The notes: generated by a model from the sequence alone, not told the origin. Shown: positions 10,203 through 19,125, numbered from the stretch's first letter. The stretch is DNA of 32,321 nt from DAOUEG01 sp964589285 (GCA_964589285.1 CAZPSP010000010.1:1-32321); one strand, 5' to 3'. Translations and numbers: made by a program.

Positions 10203-11291
10203 CTAGAAATGCAGCAAACCGTCGTTGAACACGCAGTGAAGGCTCCGGTTGTGCATTTCCTGGATGCATTTATTGCACGAAGTACAATTCGACCTGGAAA
10301 TTGAGCCAAGGCGGAATTTTTTCACGATGTGCTGGTCCATAATGAAAGGACGGCACAGTGAGACTGCATCGGCGAGTCCCCCTTCAACGACTTCGCGGAT
10401 ATCCGCCAGTTCCCTCATGCCGCCGACGAGGATCAACGGTTTATCGATAGCTTTCCGGGCTTCGCGGCATTCTTCGAGGTAGTACGGATTTCTGGCATCG
10501 GGCCGGATGTGCTGGAACGGTTTTTCTTCGACACCTTCACTGATCTCCACGGCATCGAGTCCTGCTTCGATACACGCCAGGGCTGAAGCGATACCCTCAG
10601 CCGTTGTTTTCCCTCTGGAGTGATAGTCCTTGAGTCCCAACTTGATCAATATGGGGAAATCCGGCCCGACTGCCTGCCGTATCCCCTCAATAGAGCGGAT
10701 GACAAAATTTGCCCGTTTCTCCGGCGTGCCTCCCCAATCATCCTGACGGAGGTTGGTCGCCGGAGATAGAAACGCACTGACGAACCAGCTGTGTGCCCCA
10801 TGGATCTGTACCGCATCAAAACCGGCTTCGACCGCTCTTCTCGCTGCCTGTACGAAATCATTGACATGCTCGTAAACCTCGTCGCTGGAAAGTGCCCTCA
10901 CCTTCAAGTTATTAGCCGGATTGACCATCGCGGAAGGCCCCACTACTTCACATCCGCTTATTTCAGGGTTGCCGAACCAGCCCGCGTGCATCAACTGTGC
11001 GGCTATCTTCCCGCCATTCCGGTGAACGACGTCGGCCAGCTTTGCCAGTTCCGGTATCATCGAATCATCATGGATTCCCAACTGGCCGGGGGCAGCCCAT
11101 CCGTCCAGGCTGGGGAACAGCCCGCTGGAAATAATAAGGCCGATCTCTCCCCGTGTGAGCTCCCGGTAAAAGTCCAATTGCCTTCGGCTCACCTTCAGGT
11201 CCTCGCCGAGGTTGTCGACCGTAGCCGAACGGACAAACCGGTTCTTGATACTCAATCCATTGATTGTGAAGGGTTCAAACAGTTTTGACAT
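10203..11291 (-). CDS. Old Yellow Enzyme-family NADH:flavin oxidoreductase with C-terminal [4Fe-4S] motif
   Basis: A 362-residue FMN-binding TIM barrel of the Old Yellow Enzyme / 2,4-dienoyl-CoA reductase type. The start chosen is the ATG at 11291, preceded by AAAGGA; a longer reading from 11345 would run into the upstream gene and has no ribosome site. Family marks are the N-terminal 'LFEPFTINGLSIKNRFVRSAT', the substrate-binding pair H164 and H167 in HGAHSW, and 'LSPATNLRxDxWGG'. C336, C339, C342 and C353 form C-x2-C-x2-C-x10-C, the iron-sulfur motif of the dienoyl-CoA reductase branch; the NADPH domain of that enzyme is absent, so electrons must come from a partner or bind here directly. 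The family reduces activated C=C bonds, and relatives cleave the C ring of flavanones. Odd: the position that normally holds the proton-donating Tyr (HxxHxY) is Trp169. It is the last gene of the seven-gene operon. Substrate unknown. Confidence 0.9.
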   Translation of the reverse strand: MSKLFEPFTINGLSIKNRFVRSATVDNLGEDLKVSRRQLDFYRELTRGEIGLIISSGLFPSLDGWAAPGQLGIHDDSMIPELAKLADVVHRNGGKIAAQLMHAGWFGNPEISGCEVVGPSAMVNPANNLKVRALSSDEVYEHVNDFVQAARRAVEAGFDAVQIHGAHSWFVSAFLSPATNLRQDDWGGTPEKRANFVIRSIEGIRQAVGPDFPILIKLGLKDYHSRGKTTAEGIASALACIEAGLDAVEISEGVEEKPFQHIRPDARNPYYLEECREARKAIDKPLILVGGMRELADIREVVEGGLADAVSLCRPFIMDQHIVKKFRLGSISRSNCTSCNKCIQEMHNRSLHCVFNDGLLHF

Positions 11292-11331
11292 GTCGGATTT
11301 TCCTTTTTTTATGTAGTTTTCCGGCAACGAT

Positions 11332-12705
11332 TTAAACAGGAACACCCTCCAGGAGAGCGCCCTGTTTGAGGAGTTGCCGCTGCAGCTCCTTTACGTCCAC
11401 GTTGCGGGGTGTCACGCCCGCCTTCACGGCAAGGGCCGCCGCCGTACCGGCAGCCTCGCCCATGAGAATACAGCCCTGGATCGGCCTTAAAAGCTCATTG
11501 GCAACGGCATCCGCGGAAAGGAGCCGGCCGGCAACCAGCAGGTTTTCGCGGTCGCGGGCCACCAGTGAACGGTACGGGATATGCCAGTGCGGGTGCTCGG
11601 GTGAATAAACGTGATGGTGGTCCGGAAAAACGCCGATGGTGTCGGGGTAGACCGTGCCTTTCAGTAGTTCCATGTGGTCGATCACGTGCTCTCCCACCAG
11701 CCTCCGGCTGCAGCGTACGCCGATTTGCGCCGCCGTATCCATGATAAAGCATTTCTCGAATCCCGGAATGTTCCTCCGGTAATATTCCCGGAGTATCCAG
11801 GCTTTCTTTCGGGCTTCTACTTCTACCTGAGTAAAACTATCGATGGTAAGACCGTTATTAGCGAAGCTGTTGTTGACCCATGCCGCGTCCGGCTGGGAAT
11901 ACCTCAGCAGGAAAAAGTTGGGCGAAGTCCCCTCCAGACCTAGTTTGTGACTGAGTTCCTTCATTCGCTCCGTGAAATCAGCCGGATGCGATTTCCGGAA
12001 ATCCGCATAGGCCTTAAAGTCGATGCCGCCGATCCGGAACGGGAGCGCCATATGGGCCCGGAGATCTGGGGTTATATCGTCACTGTACGCCGCACCAGCC
12101 GTAGCGATTACATCTCCATCACCGGTGGCGTCTATCGTGACCCTGGACAGTATGGCTTGCCTGCCTTGCTTGCTTTCGAAGATGATCCCTTTCACCGCAT
12201 CATCTTCCACGATGGCCTGCGCTCCCCAGCAATGGAGGCAGAGGTTGACTCCTGGCTCCTCCACCATATCGTTCAGGACCATCTTATATGTCTCCGGATC
12301 GAAGGGGACGCTCATGATGACACGGTTCTCGATAACGCAAAAAGGATAGTTGCGCCAGTATTCGACAAGCTTTTCATCGCTCGAGCCGATATCTTCTTCC
12401 CGCGGATGAATGCACCCGCCGTAAGCGTCCAGCCTGGACACCATCTCCCGGCAGATACCCCCGATTTGCAGGTTTTTCGTGCCGTCACTCATCGGCATGA
12501 TGACCAGCACCAGCCCCCCGGTAGCCAGCCCGCCCAGGTGCCCGTACCTTTCCACCAGTACAGTTCTTGCCCCGTTCCGGGCCGCCGCCACGGCCGCGGC
12601 GACTCCGGCCACGCCTCCGCCTGCTACTAGAACATCGGCCTCCTTAAAGACCCTTGTCTTTTTTACCGGTTCGACAATGAATTCCGGTGGTCCTTCCGGA
12701 CTCAT
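11332..12705 (-). CDS. FAD-dependent oxidoreductase (FAD_oxidored family)
   Basis: 457 residues. The dinucleotide-binding motif G29-x-G31-x-x-G34 (VAGGGVAG) is followed by 'VERYGHLGGLATGG', 'TIDATGDGDVIATAGA' near the middle, and a C-terminal block with IPYRSL, 'NLLVAGRLLSADAVA' and GEAAGTAAALA, which together define the FAD_oxidored group of succinate-dehydrogenase-like flavoproteins. The ATG at 12705 has GGAGGA about 8 bases upstream. The gene lies 40 bases before the ene-reductase and 52 bases after the URO-D-family gene. The reaction is unknown; these proteins often accompany URO-D-like and radical enzymes in anaerobes. A decayed C-terminal copy of the same family lies at 30137-30469. Confidence 0.9.
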   Translation of the reverse strand: MSPEGPPEFIVEPVKKTRVFKEADVLVAGGGVAGVAAAVAAARNGARTVLVERYGHLGGLATGGLVLVIMPMSDGTKNLQIGGICREMVSRLDAYGGCIHPREEDIGSSDEKLVEYWRNYPFCVIENRVIMSVPFDPETYKMVLNDMVEEPGVNLCLHCWGAQAIVEDDAVKGIIFESKQGRQAILSRVTIDATGDGDVIATAGAAYSDDITPDLRAHMALPFRIGGIDFKAYADFRKSHPADFTERMKELSHKLGLEGTSPNFFLLRYSQPDAAWVNNSFANNGLTIDSFTQVEVEARKKAWILREYYRRNIPGFEKCFIMDTAAQIGVRCSRRLVGEHVIDHMELLKGTVYPDTIGVFPDHHHVYSPEHPHWHIPYRSLVARDRENLLVAGRLLSADAVANELLRPIQGCILMGEAAGTAAALAVKAGVTPRNVDVKELQRQLLKQGALLEGVPV

Positions 12706-12757
12706 TGGTCAGTTCCTCCGTATATTACCAGACGGGAAGCAGCGAATTTTACCTGGC

Positions 12758-14098
12758 TCATTTGTAGACGCCGTATTCGTACGCGGATTCCATCATGGCC
12801 TTGAGATTTTCAAACTTGCCGGTGTCGATGGAAGCGCCGCCGGCGAGTATATAGCCGCCACCGGGCGCGCAATTCTGGATGAGCGTCCGGCAGTTTTCTT
12901 TCACTTGTTCTACGGTGCCGGTCATGACAACGGATGTCGGTACATTGCCCACGATACAACAGATATCACCGAGTACTTTCTTCGCCTCCGCCATGTCAGT
13001 CTGGTCGAAGTACCAGACCACGCCGCTCTTCGGTGTGTCTGCTATCTGGCGTAACCGCCGGTTGTAGCTGCCTTCAGCGAACGGCATGGGGACCAGGCCT
13101 TCTTCTATCATCGCCAGGAAGACCCTCCGCAGGTAAGGCCAGTAAAACTCCGCGAATTGCTTATCGGACATGAACCTATCATCGCCCTTGTGAAGCGGCA
13201 TCATGATGACGGGGCAGGAGGTCACAGGAAATCCGCGGACGGATTCGATGCTCATCTGCAGGTAGTGTTCCATCGCTTCATGAAGCTTGGCCGGCTGGCG
13301 GAACATATCACGGACGATCCCGTGAGTTCCCCGCAGCAGGTCCGCGAAATGATCGAAGGGGGCGCCTGTTCTCGGACCCAGGCCCCTGAATTGTGTGTAA
13401 CCCCGGGAGATCGCTATCTCGGTGACCTCGCGGACGACATTCTGGTATTGTTCATATTCTTCGGCCAGGTCCATGATGGTCTGGAAAACCCGGCGAATGT
13501 CAGGCCTGGCGAGCGTAGTTATCCAACCCAGCCCTTCCAGCGTACGCAGCGGCGGCAGGTTCTTGAAAGGTTCGAAAAGTCCCGCCGTCCGCGGCAGGTT
13601 TACCCGTAAGTGATAATCGGAAGGGTCCAACATGTAGCGGTCGTATTCATCCGCGAACATGTACTCGCCCTCCACGATCTGCGTCATCGGAGCGGTATCC
13701 GGCAGACCGTGACCGGGATACTTGGACACCCGGGAATCTATTTTGTCAAGAATCCTTCCCGGAGATATCCGCCCCGGCCCCATGAACGTGTCCATGTCCC
13801 CGAAGTCATCCATGAACTTCAGCCAGGTACGCCGCAGTTCGGCGTAATCATACATAACGGTCTTGAAATCAGAACCGCCGTAATATGCCGGATAATTTCC
13901 AACCGGCAGCATAACCGGCACGCGGTCCGGTTCTTCCAGTTTGATCGCCTTGATGAGCCGGGTCACTCTCGCTTTGTACAGGGCCTCGGCTTCAGCATTG
14001 ATGAAACGCGCGTCGGGCGGATTCAGCCACCGTTCAAAACGGACCTCCCGCTTCTCCTGCCAGGTGAGTTTTGACCAGTCTTTTTGTTGTTCTCCCAA
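12758..14098 (-). CDS. URO-D-family protein (uroporphyrinogen decarboxylase / corrinoid methyltransferase fold)
   Basis: 446 residues, longer than classical HemE (about 350) because of an N-terminal extension of around 45 residues before 'RVTRLIKAIKLEEPDRVPV', the usual start of the fold. The end has the family's 'IVGNVPTSVVMTGTVEQVKENC' and 'GGGYILAGGASIDTGKFENL' segments. The start is a TTG at 14098 with AAGGA upstream; no ATG lies nearby. It is not a heme gene by context. MtaA-type corrinoid methyltransferases use a Zn site of the form His-x-Cys plus a distal Cys; here the region before GNV reads DICCIV with no HxC, and the distal segment has no Cys, so Zn-thiol methyl transfer is doubtful. 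O-demethylation or another role on an aromatic substrate is possible but unproven. No corrinoid protein is encoded nearby. Confidence 0.85.
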   Translation of the reverse strand: MGEQQKDWSKLTWQEKREVRFERWLNPPDARFINAEAEALYKARVTRLIKAIKLEEPDRVPVMLPVGNYPAYYGGSDFKTVMYDYAELRRTWLKFMDDFGDMDTFMGPGRISPGRILDKIDSRVSKYPGHGLPDTAPMTQIVEGEYMFADEYDRYMLDPSDYHLRVNLPRTAGLFEPFKNLPPLRTLEGLGWITTLARPDIRRVFQTIMDLAEEYEQYQNVVREVTEIAISRGYTQFRGLGPRTGAPFDHFADLLRGTHGIVRDMFRQPAKLHEAMEHYLQMSIESVRGFPVTSCPVIMMPLHKGDDRFMSDKQFAEFYWPYLRRVFLAMIEEGLVPMPFAEGSYNRRLRQIADTPKSGVVWYFDQTDMAEAKKVLGDICCIVGNVPTSVVMTGTVEQVKENCRTLIQNCAPGGGYILAGGASIDTGKFENLKAMMESAYEYGVYK

Positions 14099-14212
14099 AT
14101 TTCTTATCCTTTCGAGTTTCCTATTTAAGAGTCTCCCTTTACTGCAAGGTTGTTCCTCATTGCCGGTCCGGAAGCACGTTTGGTTTCGGTGAACATCTGT
14201 TACAACGTCCGC

Positions 14213-14252
14213 GTTTCCATGGGATTTGGAGTATCAAACCCTAAATGGAAAC
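14213..14252 (-). promoter_or_regulatory. Intercistronic stem-loop enclosing the stop codon of the glycyl radical enzyme gene
   Basis: In the transcript, GUUUCCAU (which includes the last codons) pairs perfectly with AUGGAAAC after the stop. Inside it GGG pairs with CCC and UUUG with CAAA, around a 6-base loop. The bulges are UUA on one side and a single U on the other, giving 15 base pairs in total. The UAG stop codon sits in the bulge and first inner stem. No U-tract follows, so this looks more like an mRNA end-stabiliser or processing site than a terminator. It stands in the longest gap (142 bases) of the operon, just downstream of its most expensive product. Confidence 0.6.
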
Positions 14253-16643
14253 TTCCATCCGCCGTATGATGTCATCCTGGACGCCTTTGCTCAGATCGGT
14301 AAAATAGGCGCTGTAGCCGGCCACTCTCACGATCAGGTCGCGGTAGTTCTCCGGATGTTGCTGCGCATCGAGTAACTGCTCGTTGCCGACAACGTTGAAT
14401 TGCACCCATTTACCGCCCATGTCGGCATAGGTCTGGATAAGGATGCCCAGCTTTTTAAGGTCATCCTGGGTGGTGAGGGCTGATGGATGCATTTTGACGT
14501 TGAGCAGCGTCGACGAACAGGCAGCCTGGTTCATCTTGGCGGCACTCTTCAGCATTGCCGTGGGCCCGTTGATGTCTCTCCCTTGGGCCGGCGAGACTGT
14601 TCCATCGGATAGCGTTGTGCCGGCCAGCCTGCCGTCAGGCGTCGCCCCGATTATCGTTCCCCCGGCGAACATGGATGAGATGGAAGCGCCGCCAATGCCT
14701 TTGATGCTGCCGCCAACGGGGCGCCCAAATGTATGGTAATGGGATTCTTCGTCAAGCAGGAACTCGTAGAGGTCTCTGGCTATCAGATCGACATAATCGA
14801 CGTCATTACCGTATTTTGGGGCCTGCAGGCACATTTTCCTGATGTCATCATGACCTTCCCAGTTTGCAGCCAGTGCCTTTTTAAGGTCCTTTATGGATAT
14901 CGTCTTCCTGTCGAAGACCAGGAGCTTTATTGCCGCCAGCGAATCCGCTACGTTGATGGCGCCGACGGGAACCATCACCGCCCTGAAATCATACGGAGGT
15001 ACCGGTTTTCTTTTCGATAGGGGCTTCCCCATCGTTATTCCATCTTCCATCAGCGCGGTATCCAGTATTTCCACCGCATCATAATAGTCCTGGATATCTC
15101 CGGAATACCCGTTGAGAAGAAAACTGTGTTCGTGCCAGAGACCTATGAAGTATTTCAGGAGAGCTTTAAATGCGGCATAGAAATCCTCGTATGTTTCGTA
15201 CTCTTCAACACTTGTATCGGCAGGACCTACCTCCAGACCTGTCCGGGGGTCTTTGCCATTATTCAGAAAGATCTCAAGTACCTTCGGAACAACAAAAAAG
15301 AGACCCGCGAGGAAACTCGCCTTGCCGGGAATGGCCGGGTCCACGCAGCCCGCGAGATGGTAATTGCGCGCGTCTTCCAGCGGTATGCCTCCGGAGGTCA
15401 TGTAGTCGAGGAAAGACCGGTCGAGCGCCAGGGCGGGCATACCCATGCCCGTCTTCACTACTTCCAGGGCTTTCACCAGTAGCTCTTCCGGTGTTCCTTC
15501 ATGGACCCGCAACGTAATAGTGTGGTGCGGCGTCCTGACCCGGTTGGCTGCTTCCAGAACGAGGTAGGTCAATTCATTACTGGCGTCCCTGCCGTCTGCG
15601 TTGACGCCGCCGATGGTCATGTTGCGCCACTTGGCGAAGCCGGCGTGCTGTGACCGCTTGGCCCGTGACAGTTTGATATTTTCCGGTCTCATGCACTTGA
15701 TGCGCAGTTCACCGAGTAATGCCAGGACTTCTTCGTCAGTAATACGCCCTTCATCCAGGTCCTTTTTATAGAACGGGTACATGTACTGGTCAAACCGGCC
15801 GAGATTGTGCGTCGAGGTAGGAGTCGACAGGATTTGGTTAAACCATAACGACTGCATCGCCTGGTAAAAGTTCTTCGGCGGATTGGCCGGCACCTGACGG
15901 CATGCATCCGCAATTCTCTTCAACTCACTTCGCCGCAATGGGTCAATTTCACTGCTTGCCAGGTTTTCGGCTGTTTCTGCGTACCGGTTAGCAAGCCTGA
16001 TGACGCCCTTGAGAACTATCAATGAAGCTGCCAAATAGAGTTTCTTTTCGACGGCATCCTGGGAAAGGAGCTTCAGCTTATCCAATTCATTCTCGATGTT
16101 CTTAATGATTGGATTGAGTCCGTTAAGCCATGTGGCGAAGTCTGTATAACAATCGGTGAAATTGAAGGACAGGCACAACCCGCTGCCGGCGTACGCCCCT
16201 CTGAATTCATCCTTGTTCTTCATCGGCGGGAGGGTGATGCCGACCTGGAGATAGTTGAAAAACCTATCGTCGAAAAGCTTTGACTGAGCGTATTCGGAAC
16301 ATCGCTTTTCCCAGTACCGCCCTATCTCCCTTATCATCGGCCAGTCAGACTCGTCAATCGTGACGATTCCGTCCTCCGCCGCACTCCTGATCTCGTCTTC
16401 TTTCCAGACTCCGAGGAACGGGTCGATTTCAGCGCCCCAGGGCTTGCTGGCCCCCTCGCCAACAAACAATTCATCCTTATCTATCAATACGGGAATGTTT
16501 TCCAGCATGTACGCATGGGCCTTGGCGTACCGTAAAATTGCTGGTTCTCCCTCGGTTTGTTGATGTGACTCCGTGATCAGCCGCGCTTTTTCTACACAGA
16601 GAGGAAATCCTCCCCTGACAATTTTTCCCATCAGTTTTTCCAT
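14241..16643 (-). CDS. Glycyl radical enzyme (pyruvate formate-lyase-like superfamily), substrate unknown
   Basis: 800 residues, a normal length. The glycyl radical motif RVAGYSAYF places the radical on Gly776, 24 residues from the C-terminus. The catalytic thiyl Cys is Cys433 in LAGCVDP. Other family marks are 'GATPDGRLAGTTLSDG', 'SPAQGRDINGPTA' and an N-terminal half typical of the decarboxylase/dehydratase branch. The ATG at 16643 has a strong GGGAGGT about 8 bases upstream. Known members with a GCVEP loop (choline lyase, glycerol dehydratase, hydroxyphenylacetate decarboxylase, isethionate lyase) have Glu two residues after the Cys; this one has Asp435. No small subunits like those of benzylsuccinate synthase or 4-hydroxyphenylacetate decarboxylase are adjacent. 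Its activase is the next gene upstream, 29 bases away. The esterase, URO-D-like protein and ene-reductase in the operon suggest an aromatic or polyphenol substrate; this is inference. Confidence 0.95.
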   Translation of the reverse strand: MEKLMGKIVRGGFPLCVEKARLITESHQQTEGEPAILRYAKAHAYMLENIPVLIDKDELFVGEGASKPWGAEIDPFLGVWKEDEIRSAAEDGIVTIDESDWPMIREIGRYWEKRCSEYAQSKLFDDRFFNYLQVGITLPPMKNKDEFRGAYAGSGLCLSFNFTDCYTDFATWLNGLNPIIKNIENELDKLKLLSQDAVEKKLYLAASLIVLKGVIRLANRYAETAENLASSEIDPLRRSELKRIADACRQVPANPPKNFYQAMQSLWFNQILSTPTSTHNLGRFDQYMYPFYKKDLDEGRITDEEVLALLGELRIKCMRPENIKLSRAKRSQHAGFAKWRNMTIGGVNADGRDASNELTYLVLEAANRVRTPHHTITLRVHEGTPEELLVKALEVVKTGMGMPALALDRSFLDYMTSGGIPLEDARNYHLAGCVDPAIPGKASFLAGLFFVVPKVLEIFLNNGKDPRTGLEVGPADTSVEEYETYEDFYAAFKALLKYFIGLWHEHSFLLNGYSGDIQDYYDAVEILDTALMEDGITMGKPLSKRKPVPPYDFRAVMVPVGAINVADSLAAIKLLVFDRKTISIKDLKKALAANWEGHDDIRKMCLQAPKYGNDVDYVDLIARDLYEFLLDEESHYHTFGRPVGGSIKGIGGASISSMFAGGTIIGATPDGRLAGTTLSDGTVSPAQGRDINGPTAMLKSAAKMNQAACSSTLLNVKMHPSALTTQDDLKKLGILIQTYADMGGKWVQFNVVGNEQLLDAQQHPENYRDLIVRVAGYSAYFTDLSKGVQDDIIRRMEVSI

Positions 16644-16672
16644 ATTTGATACCTCCCTGATACGTATAGCGA

Positions 16673-17599
16673 CTAGCCGCCGGTTTTTACTTCCAGTCCG
16701 TAGGATGCAACTATATCTCGCAGTTCCAGCATGTGTTCATCCGTCGGCGGGATTATTGAAGGGTCTTTTCCCGGCATACCCAGCCTTTCGTGCTTGGATT
16801 CCCCAAGCCGGTGGTAAGCCAGCAGATGGACCGGCACCGATTTGTCCAATTCAGAAGCTACAAATCCGGCTGCTTCCCGAATGTTCTGGACCGAATCATT
16901 ATACCCAGGTACTACGGGAATTCTTATCCATATCGGGATTCGCAGTTCATGATGCAGTTTCCGGACATTCTCCAAAATCAAATCATTGGGAACACCGGTA
17001 TATTCCCGGTGTTTTTTAGAGTCCATGTGTTTTAAGTCATATAACACGAGATCCGCATACTGAAGAACAGCTTTAAGTGTTTTCCATGAGCCGTACCCGC
17101 AGGTCTCGATGGCGGTGTGGATTCCTGATTGTTGACAGAGCGACAGGATGCTGGCGGAAAAACCAGGTTGGAAAAGCGGTTCGCCACCGGTAAGCGTCAC
17201 CCCTCCGCTCGATCGTTTATAAAATACCTCGTCGCTCTTGATACTGCGGAATACTTCTGCTGCCGTCATCTCTTTGCCCATGAGGCTTCTTGCTTCGTTG
17301 GGACAGACCTCAACACAATTTCCCGAACCTTTGCATTCATCGCGGTCGGTGACGGATTTTGCCTCGATAAGCCGGACGGCATGGGCCGGGCAGGCCGCGA
17401 CGCACCTGCCGCAGCCGATACATTTTTCCGTAAAGAAAAACAGTTCGGGACTGGACGATTGTGACTCGGGGTTCTGGCACCAGATACAGCGCAGAGAACA
17501 GCCTTTCAGGAAAACATTGGTCCGTATCCCCGGACCATCATGAATGGAATAGCGCTGGATGTTGAAGACAGTTCCTTTTTCTCCTTGAGTGTTTATCAC
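16673..17599 (-). CDS. Glycyl radical enzyme activase (radical SAM)
   Basis: 308 residues, cytoplasmic. It would use S-adenosylmethionine to install the glycyl radical on the enzyme encoded directly downstream. The radical SAM cluster motif is C34-x3-C38-x2-C41 (CSLRCIWC), preceded by 'YSIHDGPGIRTNVFLKG'. A ferredoxin-like insertion carries C60-x2-C63-x2-C66-x3-C70, then C89-x2-S92-x2-C95-x3-C99, where the second Cys of the second set is Ser. 'GGVTLTGGEP' is the SAM-binding strand. The start is a GTG at 17599, with only a weak ribosome site; the gene begins 33 bases after the esterase stop. The double-ferredoxin architecture belongs to activases of the glycerol dehydratase, HPAD and CutC branch and is absent from PFL activase. 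Confidence 0.95.
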   Translation of the reverse strand: MINTQGEKGTVFNIQRYSIHDGPGIRTNVFLKGCSLRCIWCQNPESQSSSPELFFFTEKCIGCGRCVAACPAHAVRLIEAKSVTDRDECKGSGNCVEVCPNEARSLMGKEMTAAEVFRSIKSDEVFYKRSSGGVTLTGGEPLFQPGFSASILSLCQQSGIHTAIETCGYGSWKTLKAVLQYADLVLYDLKHMDSKKHREYTGVPNDLILENVRKLHHELRIPIWIRIPVVPGYNDSVQNIREAAGFVASELDKSVPVHLLAYHRLGESKHERLGMPGKDPSIIPPTDEHMLELRDIVASYGLEVKTGG

Positions 17600-17632
17600 G
17601 ATTGCAACTCTCTGGTTCCAGGGTTATTTTGG

Positions 17633-19069
17633 CTAGAAAATGGTCTGCTTGGAGGTATCGGGCTTGATGTCCAGCAGGCCGGTGTATCCATCATTGACCT
17701 GGAGAGGGTCCGTTATCAAGAGGTATTTGTCCGTCTCGCGGTCCCATGCGGGCCATTCGATCAGCCCTTCCACGCTGGGGTTTCCGGTCCTGGCAAAGTG
17801 TGTCCAGATTGTCTGGATGTTTTCGGCAACTTTCCGGTCGGAATCGGATATTTCGGGCACGGGGGATTTGGCCCCGGAAGATGCGTATCCCGGCTGGGCG
17901 GCTGCCCAGGCATCGGTGTCGTCAAGGGCGCCGAACAGGTAATGCAGCTCCATGCCGTGGGCGGCCACGCACCCCTCGCGCTTCCAGCCCTCAGGCGCCC
18001 GGTCGAAGACCGCGGCATACACCAGCGAGTTGTTATCACTCGGTCCGCTCATCAGTCTCAGGTAATCTTTGATCATCATATCGGCGATGAGGCTGCCGGG
18101 GCCGGTCAGTTCTCCTTTATTTGCCACCATCAGGTAAGGTACCCGGTTCCTCCGTCCGGCCTGGAACATGTTGACCAGGGTATCCGGTAAAAACCAGCCT
18201 TCATGTACCACCTGCCACGGTCCCATGAACAGGTATTCCGGTCCCATTTCGATGTTCAATTCCTGGTCGGTGTTGATGATCGTCTCCCACGGCAGTTCGC
18301 GTACGGCGGCCAGGGGATCTTTTTCCTTATCCACCCCAAGCTTCTGGAACAGTTTCTCTCCGAATGTTTCCATTTCATCGAGCGGTACGGTATCGAAGTA
18401 GCGCCCGCCGCTTTCCACGATGGCACGGTGAAACAGGCCGTTGGCTAAAGGCGTAGCCATCAGGGCGGCAACTTTCAGCCCTCCTCCGGACTCACCGAAA
18501 ATGGTGACGTTGTCCGGGTCGCCGCCGAACGCGGCGATATTCCGCTGCACCCACTGCAAAGCGGCGATCATATCGAAGAACATGTAGTTACCGGAAACGT
18601 GGTGAGGAGATTCCCCGGTGAGAAGCGGATGCGCGAACAGGCCCATGACTCCTAACCGGTGATTGATGTTCACCTGGACGACGCCATGCAGCGGCAGTCC
18701 GAGGTTGACGGACAAAGGAAAGTTCCCGTTCCCATATCTGAGACCGCCGCCGTGGAGCCAGACCATCACCGGCAATTTATCGGCAGGGTCAGTACCTGGC
18801 GTCAGTACGTTAAGATACAGGCAGTCCTCGGAGGATGATTGTGTTCTCATCGCCCCGGCATTAGGATCAGGGTACTGGGCCGCCTGAACGCTGAATTCAG
18901 TACACTCCCGTACTCCGGACCATGGCGCTGCTGGCTGCGGCGGTTTCCAGCGCAGTTCTCCGGTTGGAGGGGCAGCGTAGGGAATGCCCTTGTACAGGTA
19001 AATAGTTTGACCGGCGTGACTGGCCGTAGTCCCGGAAATGTAGCCGGTATCCAGCTTGATCTTACTCAT
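17633..19069 (-). CDS. Type B carboxylesterase
   Basis: 478 residues of alpha/beta-hydrolase fold. The nucleophile is Ser194 in FGESGGG; the oxyanion hole is HGGG near residue 106; 'EDCLYLNV' and 'YKGIPYAAPPTGELRW' are type B signatures. A His in 'VAAHGMELHYLFG' near residue 370 would complete the triad, with the acid probably in 'NKGELTG'. No signal peptide is visible, so it should act in the cytoplasm on an imported ester. The ATG at 19069 has AGGGGG 7 bases upstream. It is the first enzyme gene after the MarR regulator in the operon, which suggests that the pathway substrate enters as an ester or acylated phenol. The exact substrate cannot be read from the sequence. Confidence 0.92.
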   Translation of the reverse strand: MSKIKLDTGYISGTTASHAGQTIYLYKGIPYAAPPTGELRWKPPQPAAPWSGVRECTEFSVQAAQYPDPNAGAMRTQSSSEDCLYLNVLTPGTDPADKLPVMVWLHGGGLRYGNGNFPLSVNLGLPLHGVVQVNINHRLGVMGLFAHPLLTGESPHHVSGNYMFFDMIAALQWVQRNIAAFGGDPDNVTIFGESGGGLKVAALMATPLANGLFHRAIVESGGRYFDTVPLDEMETFGEKLFQKLGVDKEKDPLAAVRELPWETIINTDQELNIEMGPEYLFMGPWQVVHEGWFLPDTLVNMFQAGRRNRVPYLMVANKGELTGPGSLIADMMIKDYLRLMSGPSDNNSLVYAAVFDRAPEGWKREGCVAAHGMELHYLFGALDDTDAWAAAQPGYASSGAKSPVPEISDSDRKVAENIQTIWTHFARTGNPSVEGLIEWPAWDRETDKYLLITDPLQVNDGYTGLLDIKPDTSKQTIF

Positions 19070-19125
19070 CAGGATCCCCCTTCCTGGTTTTTCTACCGAT
19101 AGTCAACGACCAGGGCACTTTTTTG

